A DNA stretch of 35,881 bases from DATKSG01 sp035531775 (GTDB taxonomy: Bacteria; Actinomycetota; Acidimicrobiia; Acidimicrobiales; UBA8190): the NCBI GenBank assembly GCA_035531775.1, contig DATKSG010000100.1, positions 1 through 35,881 on the forward strand, in the 5' to 3' direction. The position numbers and the translations under genes were made by a program. Within the stretch, counting starts at the first letter, position 1. Every line of letters starts with the position of its first letter. Below the pieces are notes generated by a model. It searched no databases. It saw only the letters and a list, made by a program, of their open reading frames with translations, and had not been told where the DNA came from. This document shows positions 1-6,192 of this stretch, one piece after another.

Positions 1-2
1 CC

Positions 3-77
3 GAGGAGTCCATGGCCAAGGTGGGGGCCATCGAGCCTGCGACCAAGCCCAAGAAGCGCCTGGCCGTCACGGCCTGA
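3..77 (+). CDS. C-terminal tail of an unidentified protein (partial)
   Basis: Frame 3 is open from the left edge to a TGA at 75-77 and encodes 24 residues rich in Lys, Ala and Pro, ending KKRLAVTA. The codons are GC-rich like real genes here, but the piece is too short to assign to a family. It could equally be part of a mobile element, since an IS3-like scrap follows. Low confidence. Confidence 0.3.
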   Translation, partial: EESMAKVGAIEPATKPKKRLAVTA

Positions 78-115
78 CAGACTGGCTCAGCGCCGAGGAT
101 CACGGCGATGCCGAA

Positions 116-205
116 CTACACCACTCCGCGGGACTCGATCCTCTCGGCGAAAGCAAGCTCGAACTCGACAGGGGTAAGCCGGCCGAGGGGCGAACTCTCC
201 GGCAT
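116..205 (-). pseudogene. IS3-type transposase C-terminal scrap
   Basis: Read on the minus strand, a 29-residue open stretch contains LGRLTPVEFELAFAERIES and ends in TAG. The pattern LG-x-LTPVEFE is typical of the last residues of IS3-family OrfB transposases (rve integrase fold). An in-frame stop lies just upstream of its ATG and no DDE catalytic core is present, so this is only a decayed remnant. The family assignment rests on this one short motif. Confidence 0.35.
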
Positions 206-254
206 CTTGCGCTACCTGACTCGTTCGACCCTGATCTCCTAGTCTCAGTCGTCT

Positions 255-1070
255 ATGGCGGAACGATCGGAGTGGGACCTCGACGACGCACTGGCGCAGA
301 CCCTCCGATTCCTCACGCTGCAGCGAGCCCCCGGAGGATGGACCGGACAGCCACCCGAGTGGGCTGGTGACTACCTCTTCGGCGGTTTCGTCGTGGCGCA
401 AGCCTTGGTGGCAGTGAGCCTGGATGCTCCGCTCGGTACGCGAATTCACTCGATGCACGCGTACTTCCTGCGTCCAGTCCGGATGGACGCCGTGGTCGAC
501 TACCAGATCAGCGATTTGCGCCAAGGGCGAAGCTTTTCAACGCGCCGGCTTCAGGGAACTCAGGGCGGCAAGCCTGTGCTCGAAATGACGTGTTCCCTCA
601 CATCCGACACCGACGGCGGTTACGTCTATGACCTGCCGGGGTCCTCGACCATTCCGACCATTGAGCACGGGACCGTCGAGCCAGGGCCTCCTCCCTGGGA
701 GGCCGTCCGCCTGGGCCCGAGTCCCGCATCCACGGAGGGCGTTTGGGAATCGACCCATCGCATGTGGTTCCGCGTCCCTCGCGATCTGCCTGACGATGCC
801 AACCTCCACACTGCTCTGCTCGGATTTGCCAGCGATTGGACCGGTGTGGGTGGCCGCCCTCGTCACTTGGAGGGTGATACCCAGGGAATGGTGAGCCTCG
901 ATCACGCGGTTTGGTTCCACCGTCCAGCTCGGGTGGACTCGTGGCACTTTTACGACGTTCATTCACTGGTCAATGCGGGTGGGCGTGGGCTGCTGCGCGG
1001 CGTCATGCGGAACCCCGATGGGCAGGTCGTTGCTTCAGTCGCCCAAGAGATGCTTCTAGCCGTGGTCTGA
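255..1070 (+). CDS. Acyl-CoA thioesterase, TesB-like (double hotdog)
   Basis: This 271-residue protein is likely a TesB/acyl-CoA thioesterase II family member, hydrolysing acyl-CoA to free acid and CoA in the cytoplasm. Two tandem hotdog folds are recognisable. The N-terminal half has the family pattern FGGFVVAQAL, then HSMHAYFLRPV and a GRSFSTRR segment. The C-terminal half has SLDHAVWFHRP, a GRGLLRG segment and the closing VASVAQEMLL. Length is close to the 270-290 residues usual for the family. No clear Shine-Dalgarno precedes the ATG, so the start may be leaderless or slightly misplaced. It is followed 83 bp later by a second, single-hotdog thioesterase, a plausible functional pair. The substrate cannot be predicted. 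Confidence 0.85.
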   Translation: MAERSEWDLDDALAQTLRFLTLQRAPGGWTGQPPEWAGDYLFGGFVVAQALVAVSLDAPLGTRIHSMHAYFLRPVRMDAVVDYQISDLRQGRSFSTRRLQGTQGGKPVLEMTCSLTSDTDGGYVYDLPGSSTIPTIEHGTVEPGPPPWEAVRLGPSPASTEGVWESTHRMWFRVPRDLPDDANLHTALLGFASDWTGVGGRPRHLEGDTQGMVSLDHAVWFHRPARVDSWHFYDVHSLVNAGGRGLLRGVMRNPDGQVVASVAQEMLLAVV

Positions 1071-1153
1071 TCTGGGCTTCCGCGGCGGCATCTGGAACGG
1101 GCGGTCGTCCACCGGGCCTGGGACTCAGGCTGAACCTGTGAAACGATGCCGCA

Positions 1154-1555
1154 ATGGCCCAAGGGAACGCTGAGGTCGGAACGCCAGTCCAGAAGTCACT
1201 GGGATTGCACTGGAACGTTATCGACGACGGATCGGGTGCCATTGCGGTCGAGATGGACATACGAGACGACCTGCGAGGCCCGGCCGGGTCGCTGGAAGGT
1301 GGCGTCATATCTACCCTCGCCGACGTGGCGGGTGCTTCCGCAATCGGATTCGCAGTTGGGATGGTTGCCACAGAGCACATTGCCGTTACTTTCTTGGCGC
1401 CGGGACGAAAAGGGCCGGTGAGAGCGACGGGCACAACTTTGCGAATCGGAAAACACGATGGTGTAGCCGAGGTAAGAGTTGTCGACCTGGGTAACGAAGA
1501 CCGACTGATGGCCGTTGCGCTAGTCACCGTCCGTATCCTTGGAGAACGGGCGTAG
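1154..1555 (+). CDS. PaaI-family hotdog thioesterase
   Basis: A 133-residue single-hotdog protein of the PaaI/YdiI thioesterase family, expected to hydrolyse aromatic or medium-chain acyl-CoA esters as a homotetramer or dimer. The central helix motif is GSLEGGVISTLADVAGA. In the family this is usually HGG followed by a catalytic Asp; here Glu-Gly-Gly replaces His-Gly-Gly while the Asp is kept. This is a variant seen at the sequence level and may alter activity. The C-terminal strand pattern (HIAVTFLAPGRKGPVRATG) is also typical. It lies in the same direction as the TesB-like gene upstream and a glyoxalase-like gene 13 bp downstream, so co-transcription is likely. Confidence 0.8.
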   Translation: MAQGNAEVGTPVQKSLGLHWNVIDDGSGAIAVEMDIRDDLRGPAGSLEGGVISTLADVAGASAIGFAVGMVATEHIAVTFLAPGRKGPVRATGTTLRIGKHDGVAEVRVVDLGNEDRLMAVALVTVRILGERA

Positions 1556-1568
1556 GCATGGTGACCAC

Positions 1569-1886
1569 ATGACAGCGTTTATCAAGTATGTGACCTTTGA
1601 CTGCGCCAACCCACGGCGACTGTCGACCTTCTGGTCTGAAGTCACCGGGTACGCGCCCATAGACGCGGAAGACGACTTTGCTGCCTTGGCTGCCCCCGAC
1701 GAACGTGGCGTTCGGGGAATCTTGTTCTGGCGGGTGCCCGAGCCGAAGGCAGCAAAGAGCCGAATGCATGTTGACCTCGTTTCCAAGAATCCTCAGGAGG
1801 AAATCGACCGACTCGTCAGGATGGGTGCCCAGAAGGTGGAATGCCGAGAGGGCAACGGCATGACTTGGACCGTCATGATGGACTGA
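1569..1886 (+). pseudogene. VOC/glyoxalase-like protein, frameshifted at its C-terminus
   Basis: The reading frame gives a 105-residue vicinal-oxygen-chelate (glyoxalase-like) protein beginning MTAFIKYVTFDCANP, with the paired beta-alpha-beta pattern and a MHVDLV strand carrying a candidate metal-ligand His. The family normally ends W-x-V-M-x-DPEGNEFCV. Here the frame stops at WTVMMD-TGA, but bases 1885-1911, read in another frame, encode EGNEFCVG followed by TGA. The Pro codon has therefore lost two bases, and the intact protein would have ended at 1911. The lost piece is the last beta-strand, which often supplies a metal or substrate contact, so the protein is probably impaired. Start chosen at 1569 because the upstream in-frame ATG at 1539 lies inside the preceding gene. 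Confidence 0.7.
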
Positions 1887-1937
1887 GGGAAACGAGTTTT
1901 GCGTCGGCTGAGTCTCTGTACCGACCCACGCGATATG

Positions 1938-2190
1938 CCGGTTGCGAACGGGGTGTAAACACCGGTTGAAAACGGCAACGCGCATGGCCTGACCGCCACC
2001 GGTCGAAAACGGCAACGCCCGACCATCCCCGAACCTGCTCGACCCGCCCCAAAGGCTTCCCCCGAAGCCAGGGCGACGAGCCGGAACGGGGAAGAAGGGT
2101 GCGCACCGACATGGACCAGTGGACCGAGATCAGGCGCAAGGTGCTGGTGGAGGGCGCCTCCAAGCGCTCGGTGATGGCCGGGTACCGGCT
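1938..2190 (+). mobile_element. Left-end remnant of an IS21-family insertion sequence
   Basis: Two near-identical 20-bp repeats, at 1962-1981 and 1999-2018 (CCGGTYGAAAACGGCAACGC), and a weaker third copy near 1938-1951 lie before an open frame. That frame starts (GTG 2099 or ATG 2111) MDQWTEIRRKVLVEG, which is the conserved N-terminus of IstA transposases. Multiple terminal repeats followed by istA is the known layout of an IS21 left end. IstA homology is lost after about residue 25, at about 2190, and there is no istB, so the element is truncated. The fracture lies about 110 bp before a tRNA-derived scar. Confidence 0.65.
1962..2018 (+). repeat. IS21-type terminal direct repeats (2 x 20 bp)
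   Basis: The copies at 1962-1981 and 1999-2018 differ at one base (GGTTGAAAACGG against GGTCGAAAACGG) and are separated by 17 bp. In IS21 elements such subterminal repeats are transposase-binding sites. The first copy is preceded by GTGTAAACA, which could include the terminal TG dinucleotide. Confidence 0.6.
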
Positions 2191-2302
2191 GGTGCGCGCG
2201 CTAATCGCGCGGTCGCCGTCGTTCGCAGTAGTCTGTCCCCGATCGCACACTGGCCCTGACCAGCTATTTCACTTCGCCACCGTTCATGGCGATTCCCCTC
2301 GG

Positions 2303-2349
2303 TCAGCTTCCCAAGCTGAGAACGAGGGTTCGATTCCCTTCGCCCGCTC
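2303..2349 (+). repeat. tRNA-Gly(CCC) 3' fragment, attachment-site-like scar 1
   Basis: The stretch reads as the 3' part of a tRNA. It has an anticodon stem TCAGC/GCTGA around the loop TTCCCAA (anticodon CCC, glycine), a T-arm with loop TTCGATT, and the acceptor strand CGCCCGC plus T. No matching 5' half (expected GCGGGCG with D-arm) lies upstream, so it is not a functional tRNA gene. Bases 2309-2350 recur at 4842-4883 with one mismatch. Tyrosine-recombinase elements that integrate in tRNA genes leave such 3'-end duplications. Confidence 0.75.
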
Positions 2350-2350
2350 T

Positions 2351-2598
2351 CGATGTTTCCCCTGGTCCGGGATCCGGCCACGTGATCCCCTTTCCGTTCT
2401 CCTCCGGTCCATCGCGCGTCCATCGCGCGCCTTGTTGGTCGTGTCGGTCGTATCAGCGGTCGTATCAGCGGTCATATCGATCAGCTTCCTCGTCGTGAAG
2501 GCAGTGGAGGAGTTCCTCGACCGCCTTGTGCCGGCCAACGAGTTTCGTCTCACTCGAGCCGGCTAAGCCGCCCATTGGACGCGGGCGTCATGCCGCAT
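2351..2598. other. Non-coding stretch after tRNA scar 1, with short tandem repeats
   Basis: No recognisable gene. An 11-bp unit TCCATCGCGCG occurs twice in tandem at 2408-2429, and a 12-bp unit CGGTCGTATCAG occurs about 2.6 times from 2445. A frame across this segment encodes a hydrophobic stretch and stops at 2566, but it has no convincing start and is probably not a gene. The repeats could be recombinase arm sites of the element that used the neighbouring attachment site; this is inference. Confidence 0.4.
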
Positions 2599-3843
2599 TC
2601 ATGGCGCATCCAGGGCATAGCGATTCAAGATCGCCGATCCCCAGAGGTTGTCCCGCTCGACCTTCGTGAGCCTCGCTGCGTCCGCCGCCTCCCTGCACTG
2701 GGTCCGGATTACCTCGAGTTGACCGTCGATGATTTCCTTGGCCTCGGCCGGGCTCAGGAGATAAGTCTCGGCGTGCGGGACGCAGCCGGCGAGCTGGCTC
2801 ATCTGATAGCCGTCGCGGCCAATGGCCATCGCCTGGCGGGCTTCGCCGCCGGTCCGGACGATCGGGGTCAGGTCGTAGGCCGGGGTGAGCTCCAGCAGCT
2901 TCCCGTCCCAGAGGGCGGAGTGGTTTCTGGCGTGGTCGTCGGTGTTGCCAATGCAGATGTTGAAAACGATGCGGGAGAACAGCTCTCGTAGCGTCGTCTT
3001 GGCGTTGACGAAACGGGCCCGGATCACATCGGCAAGGTCGTAGTAGGTGGCGTAGCGACCGCTTATCTCGTCAAGCTCGAGGATCGTGAGCGCCGAGACC
3101 ATCATCCGGCGCTCGCCGGGCACAGCGGTCCGGTCGAAGCGCTCGGCGATGAGGACGTCGCGCCCGAGGCACTCGACCACCTCAGTATTCGCGACCGTGA
3201 GCCCAACCCGGCGCGCTAGCTCCAGGGCCAGGCCCTCGGCCTTCACGACCGGGTAGCGGTCGTCCACGGACGAAAACTTGGCCACGAGCTGGCGACCCTG
3301 CTCGTCGACCAGGGTCGCCTTCGGGCGGGCGCCGCCCAGAGTCGAGCCGCCTAGAAGCGCCGCGTCCAGCTCGGGGGACAGGGGCTCACCGGCGTCGAAA
3401 CGCTCGGCGGCGGTGAGCAGCTCCTCGAGCGTCCCGCCCGACTCCCGGGCCGCGTACTCCTCGGGGCTGGCCTGGAAGTCAAGGGCGCCGGTGCGGTTGG
3501 AGGCCGACTCAAGCAGGTAGGTGAGCACTCCAAGCTCCGCCGGGTCGTCCTGACGGCGCGCCCGGTCGAGCAGGCGGTGCATGAGGACGCGCTGGCCCCA
3601 CGAGTCCGGCCCGGCGTCCTGGATGACGCCGGCGACCCGCATGCCCCCCGGCGGGCGCTGACGGCCCGGCTGGAGGGGCAGCTCGGGCAGGTAGAGCGCA
3701 ATGGCGTCGGAGCGCTCCAGGTAGCCGCGGCCGTAGGTGAACTCGAGGAGCTCGCCGGCGGGCTCAAGGACCCCGGCCACAACCGGCTCGGTGGCCCCGG
3801 GCAGCCAGGCCCAGACGTAGGCGCGGGCGGGCTCAGAAGGCAT
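2599..3843 (-). CDS. hipA: HipA-family serine/threonine kinase toxin
   Basis: A 414-residue HipA-like toxin kinase. Known relatives phosphorylate a protein target (GltX in E. coli) and cause growth arrest or persistence. The N-terminal HipA_N-like domain covers about residues 1-120. The glycine-rich loop is GGSTLGGARPKA (165-176), the catalytic loop GNTDDHARNHS (about 299-309), and the metal-binding motif PAYDLTP (321-327, where DFD is commoner elsewhere). All catalytic motifs appear intact, and the length fits the 400-440 residue family norm. It follows the HTH antitoxin gene on the same strand and overlaps it by 11 bp, the standard hipBA arrangement with translational coupling. The module sits between two tRNA-Gly 3' scars, suggesting it arrived on an integrative element. 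Confidence 0.93.
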   Translation of the reverse strand: MPSEPARAYVWAWLPGATEPVVAGVLEPAGELLEFTYGRGYLERSDAIALYLPELPLQPGRQRPPGGMRVAGVIQDAGPDSWGQRVLMHRLLDRARRQDDPAELGVLTYLLESASNRTGALDFQASPEEYAARESGGTLEELLTAAERFDAGEPLSPELDAALLGGSTLGGARPKATLVDEQGRQLVAKFSSVDDRYPVVKAEGLALELARRVGLTVANTEVVECLGRDVLIAERFDRTAVPGERRMMVSALTILELDEISGRYATYYDLADVIRARFVNAKTTLRELFSRIVFNICIGNTDDHARNHSALWDGKLLELTPAYDLTPIVRTGGEARQAMAIGRDGYQMSQLAGCVPHAETYLLSPAEAKEIIDGQLEVIRTQCREAADAARLTKVERDNLWGSAILNRYALDAP

Positions 3844-4165
3844 CGTGGGCCGCGGCCACGGGCTGGCGGACCCGCGCTGGCAAGAGCGCCAGGCGCTCGC
3901 TGCTACGGGTGGTCAGCGCGGAGAGCTCCTCGCGGGATGCACCGAAGAGGGGGATGCCCAGCAGCGTCGCCACCTCGAAGGCCGTACCGAGGGCCACGGT
4001 GGGGTCACCGCGCTCGACCTTGCGCAGCGTCACCACCGAGATCCCGGCTCGCTCGGCGAGGTCCGCCGCGGTCCAGCGCCGGGCACGCCGGGCCCGGGCG
4101 ATCTCGAGCCCGAGGAGGCGGGCGGCCTCAAGTGTGGCGCGAGAATGAGTGTGTGGCTGGCGCAT
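3833..4165 (-). CDS. hipB: HipB-family XRE antitoxin/repressor
   Basis: A 110-residue XRE-type helix-turn-helix protein. The HTH runs over about residues 17-72: LGLEIARARRARRWTAADLA, then ERAGISVVTLRKVERGDPTVALGTAFEVATLLGI. As in HipB proteins it should bind operator DNA as a dimer, neutralise the adjacent HipA kinase and autoregulate the operon. The C-terminal tail (about residues 75-110, RLALLPARVRQPVAAAHDAF) has no known fold and could contact HipA. An imperfect palindrome at 4181-4200, directly upstream, is the likely operator. The start ATG at 4165 gives the full HTH plus an N-terminal extension. Gene order antitoxin-toxin and the 11-bp overlap support the identification. Confidence 0.9.
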   Translation of the reverse strand: MRQPHTHSRATLEAARLLGLEIARARRARRWTAADLAERAGISVVTLRKVERGDPTVALGTAFEVATLLGIPLFGASREELSALTTRSSERLALLPARVRQPVAAAHDAF

Positions 4166-4180
4166 GATCTCCCTCGCTTG

Positions 4181-4200
4181 ACTGATAATAAAATAGCAGT
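4181..4200 (-). promoter_or_regulatory. Candidate HipB operator upstream of hipBA
   Basis: The 20-bp sequence ACTGATAATAAAATAGCAGT is an imperfect palindrome: 7-bp arms ACTGATA and TAGCAGT (one mismatch) around 6 bp. It lies 15-35 bp upstream of the hipB ATG in a strikingly AT-rich island in otherwise GC-rich DNA. A second small inverted repeat, TTAGA-GA-TCTAA, follows at 4200-4211. A TATAGT on the minus strand at 4217-4222 could be a -10 element. HipB repressors bind two or more such palindromes over their own promoter. Confidence 0.6.
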
Positions 4201-4350
4201 TAGAGATCTAAACGACACTATACCGGCGCTCAGAGGCCCTCAGTGCTCATTGTCAGGGTGCGACGGCCGTTGGCTCACCGAGGCGGGCAAGGAGCGCCTT
4301 GAGAAGCTCCAACAGGGCGCCGCCTGAGCAGCCCGACCCCGCCGTCGGTC

Positions 4351-4378
4351 AAAGAGCCGCCCCTCGGGGCGGCTCTTT
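4351..4378 (+). terminator. Strong intrinsic terminator
   Basis: A perfect inverted repeat with 13-bp arms AAAGAGCCGCCCC and GGGGCGGCTCTTT separated by TC, flanked by A and T runs, so it could work in both directions. It follows by 23 bp a plus-strand stop codon (4325-4327) ending a short open stretch, ...LTEAGKERLEKLQQGAA. That stretch may be the tail of a deleted gene; it has no visible start of its own. Confidence 0.8.
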
Positions 4379-4841
4379 CGCGTAACAGCAGTCCCTGTTC
4401 GGCCCCTGTGGGCCGGTCACTGCGCACGGCGGGGCATAGTCATCGCTCGACCTAGCCACGCTGCTCACCACCACTACCAACCTGCCGGCCTTTCAACTGA
4501 CCGTGACCCTGCTGCCAAGCCTGCTCGACTTCTATCTGATCGTGTTCATCTACCTCACCATCTTCGTGATCATCTTCGTAATCCTCACCGTGGAGGCTGA
4601 CCTTCACGATGCCCGGGAGCTGACAGGGAGCCTCGTAGACATCCTTATGGTTCCGGGCGCTCCAGACGCTCCAGCTCGACGAGCGCCACTGCCGAGCGCC
4701 ACCTCTTACTGCGTCGGGCCCGAGTTCTTGGCCCGGTCCATGGCGCATCCGGGTCCGTTCGTGGAGGTTCGCCGTCGTTGGCCCGCTCGCTGACCTGCCG
4801 TTCTGGTTCGCCGGAGGTCGCTGGTTCAGCCTGGACGATTA
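4379..4841. other. Unassigned region between terminator and tRNA scar 2
   Basis: No gene is recognised. A plus-strand frame (GTG 4503 to stop 4793) encodes one very hydrophobic segment (about residues 9-30, FYLIVFIYLTIFVIIFVILT) followed by low-complexity sequence. It could be a small membrane peptide, but codon use and lack of homology make this doubtful. CATGGCGCATCC occurs at 4739-4750, as it does at 2600 and 4929. Confidence 0.3.
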
Positions 4842-4883
4842 TCCCAAGCTGAGAACGAAGGTTCGATTCCCTTCGCCCGCTCT
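4842..4883 (+). repeat. tRNA-Gly(CCC) 3' fragment, attachment-site-like scar 2
   Basis: A 42-nt copy of 2309-2350 with a single G-to-A change. It begins inside the anticodon loop (TCCCAAG) and runs through the variable loop, T-arm and acceptor strand CGCCCGC. Similarity stops abruptly at both ends, which defines the duplicated core. With scar 1 it forms direct repeats bounding 2.5 kb that carry hipBA, as expected for attL/attR of an integrated or deleted element. No integrase gene remains between them. Confidence 0.75.
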
Positions 4884-4964
4884 TCGAGTCCTAGTCAGAG
4901 GCATCGCGTCGATAGCGGCCTGACCCACCATGGCGCATCCATTGCGCACTTGTTGAAGCAGTCG

Positions 4965-4993
4965 CGTTGTCACTCGACACGTTGTCACTCGAC
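4965..4993 (+). repeat. 14-bp direct repeat pair upstream of the DUF6933 gene
   Basis: CGTTGTCACTCGAC occurs at 4965-4978 and again at 4980-4993, one base apart. It lies 25 bp before the likely start at 5018. It could be a binding site for a regulator or for a recombinase next to the tRNA scar; the sequence alone does not decide. Confidence 0.5.
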
Positions 4994-5017
4994 GAACGAC
5001 TGTACGCTCGACCGCCA

Positions 5018-6178
5018 ATGGCGCCGACAATCCTTCGCTGCACGGCCAAGATCCTGAAGCTTCTCGGACCCAGCGCCTTCGATCCTGCGGCATCCTCGAT
5101 TGCCCCGCACGACGATGACTGGTACTTGAACCTGCTCTGGCTCGATGGGCGCAAATGTGCCCTCGTCACCCATGCAGGAACCCTGTTCTCCGCATTTGCT
5201 CCCGATGTGAAGGTGCACGCCCTTCGCTCTATTGGGAGCTTCACCACGAATCTCATCGAACACGAACTCGAGTCAGAAGGGCTACCACTCGACGCGTTCG
5301 GTCGGCTCGACCCTGGTGATATCCATATCGCGAAGACTGCCGATCGAAGGGTTCTGGGTTGCATGAACGACATGGGCCACATGTGTCGCTTCGCCGTCGC
5401 GGATGCCGGCAGTCTTGAGCGTTGTGACGTCGGGGCGATTAATCGTCGCCTTCGGAGGACGATCCTTGGTCCCCTCGGCTCCACCTACCCAATCGAGCTT
5501 GCCCTCCAGCGCGCGGGGGATCTTGGCACTTTGCCCACAACGGTTCCTTCCGTATCGGACGCGTGCCGGGACTGCGGCGCTCCCGATCCCCGGGTCTCGA
5601 TCGATGGGGATCACCTGTGCAATCGGTGCGCCGACAGGCGGATTGCCCGCCACACCGGCTATCCCGAACTACCCGATCCTCCGGCTCCGATCGTTCTCAG
5701 CGGCGTCGACGGCCGACCCATAACACTTCGCTTCCGCGTTTGGCGGGCCCCCACTGGCATCGAGATGGAACTCGAGGACGCTAGCCTCGAACCCCGTCAG
5801 GGCTTCCACCTGGCCGTTCTGGGTCCCCACGACGCCGACATCGCGGACTTGGAGGCTCGCCTCCGCCTGATGGCCAAAGAGGAACTGGAGAGGGGTTACC
5901 TAGTCCCGAACAAGCATCGGGCGGGCCTGGTGCTGGCGGAGGCACACGACGAGCTGCGAGGAAGGTTGGTCTGGCACGACGGCTGCGAGGTCGGTGCGCC
6001 ATACGACGTGGTCGTCGACGGGCGAACGCTCAGCTGGGAAGAGCTCGGCCAAGCCCTTGAGGCGTACGAGAGCTGGCGGTTCACGTTGCGCCTCGAAGAT
6101 CCAGCCGACGACGTCCGCCCCGACGCCACGGTGCTCCCTCTCCGCGGGGGTCCAAGGACGCCTCGCGGTAGCTCGTGA
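5018..6178 (+). CDS. DUF6933 - zinc ribbon - DUF7713-like fusion protein
   Basis: A 386-residue protein of unknown function with three parts. Residues 1-165 resemble DUF6933: TILRCTAKILKLLG, a DDWYLNLLWLD segment, KCALVTHAGTLFSAF and a RRVLGCMND motif. Next is a four-Cys zinc ribbon (CRDCG at 183-187 and CNRC at 201-204). The last part, about 223-375, resembles DUF7713, with PIVLSGVDGRPITLRFRVWR, VVVDGRTLSWEELG and LEAYESWRFTL. Domain names are from memory of family patterns. ATG 5018 is preferred over TTG 4967 because DUF6933 domains start at about the IL-RCT strand and the longer version would run through the direct repeats. The gene lies alone just after tRNA scar 2 and before an HNH nuclease operon, so a role in mobile-element or defence biology is possible but unproven. 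Confidence 0.65.
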   Translation: MAPTILRCTAKILKLLGPSAFDPAASSIAPHDDDWYLNLLWLDGRKCALVTHAGTLFSAFAPDVKVHALRSIGSFTTNLIEHELESEGLPLDAFGRLDPGDIHIAKTADRRVLGCMNDMGHMCRFAVADAGSLERCDVGAINRRLRRTILGPLGSTYPIELALQRAGDLGTLPTTVPSVSDACRDCGAPDPRVSIDGDHLCNRCADRRIARHTGYPELPDPPAPIVLSGVDGRPITLRFRVWRAPTGIEMELEDASLEPRQGFHLAVLGPHDADIADLEARLRLMAKEELERGYLVPNKHRAGLVLAEAHDELRGRLVWHDGCEVGAPYDVVVDGRTLSWEELGQALEAYESWRFTLRLEDPADDVRPDATVLPLRGGPRTPRGSS

Positions 6179-6192
6179 ATCAGCGACCGCTA

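Noticed and set aside
2303..2350. Complete tRNA-Gly gene
   Set aside because: Only the anticodon arm, T-arm and 3' acceptor strand exist; no D-arm or 5' acceptor strand lies upstream.
4452..4748. Minus-strand 98-codon open frame
   Set aside because: Asp/Glu/His-rich low-complexity product antisense to a hydrophobic frame; no start signal or family.
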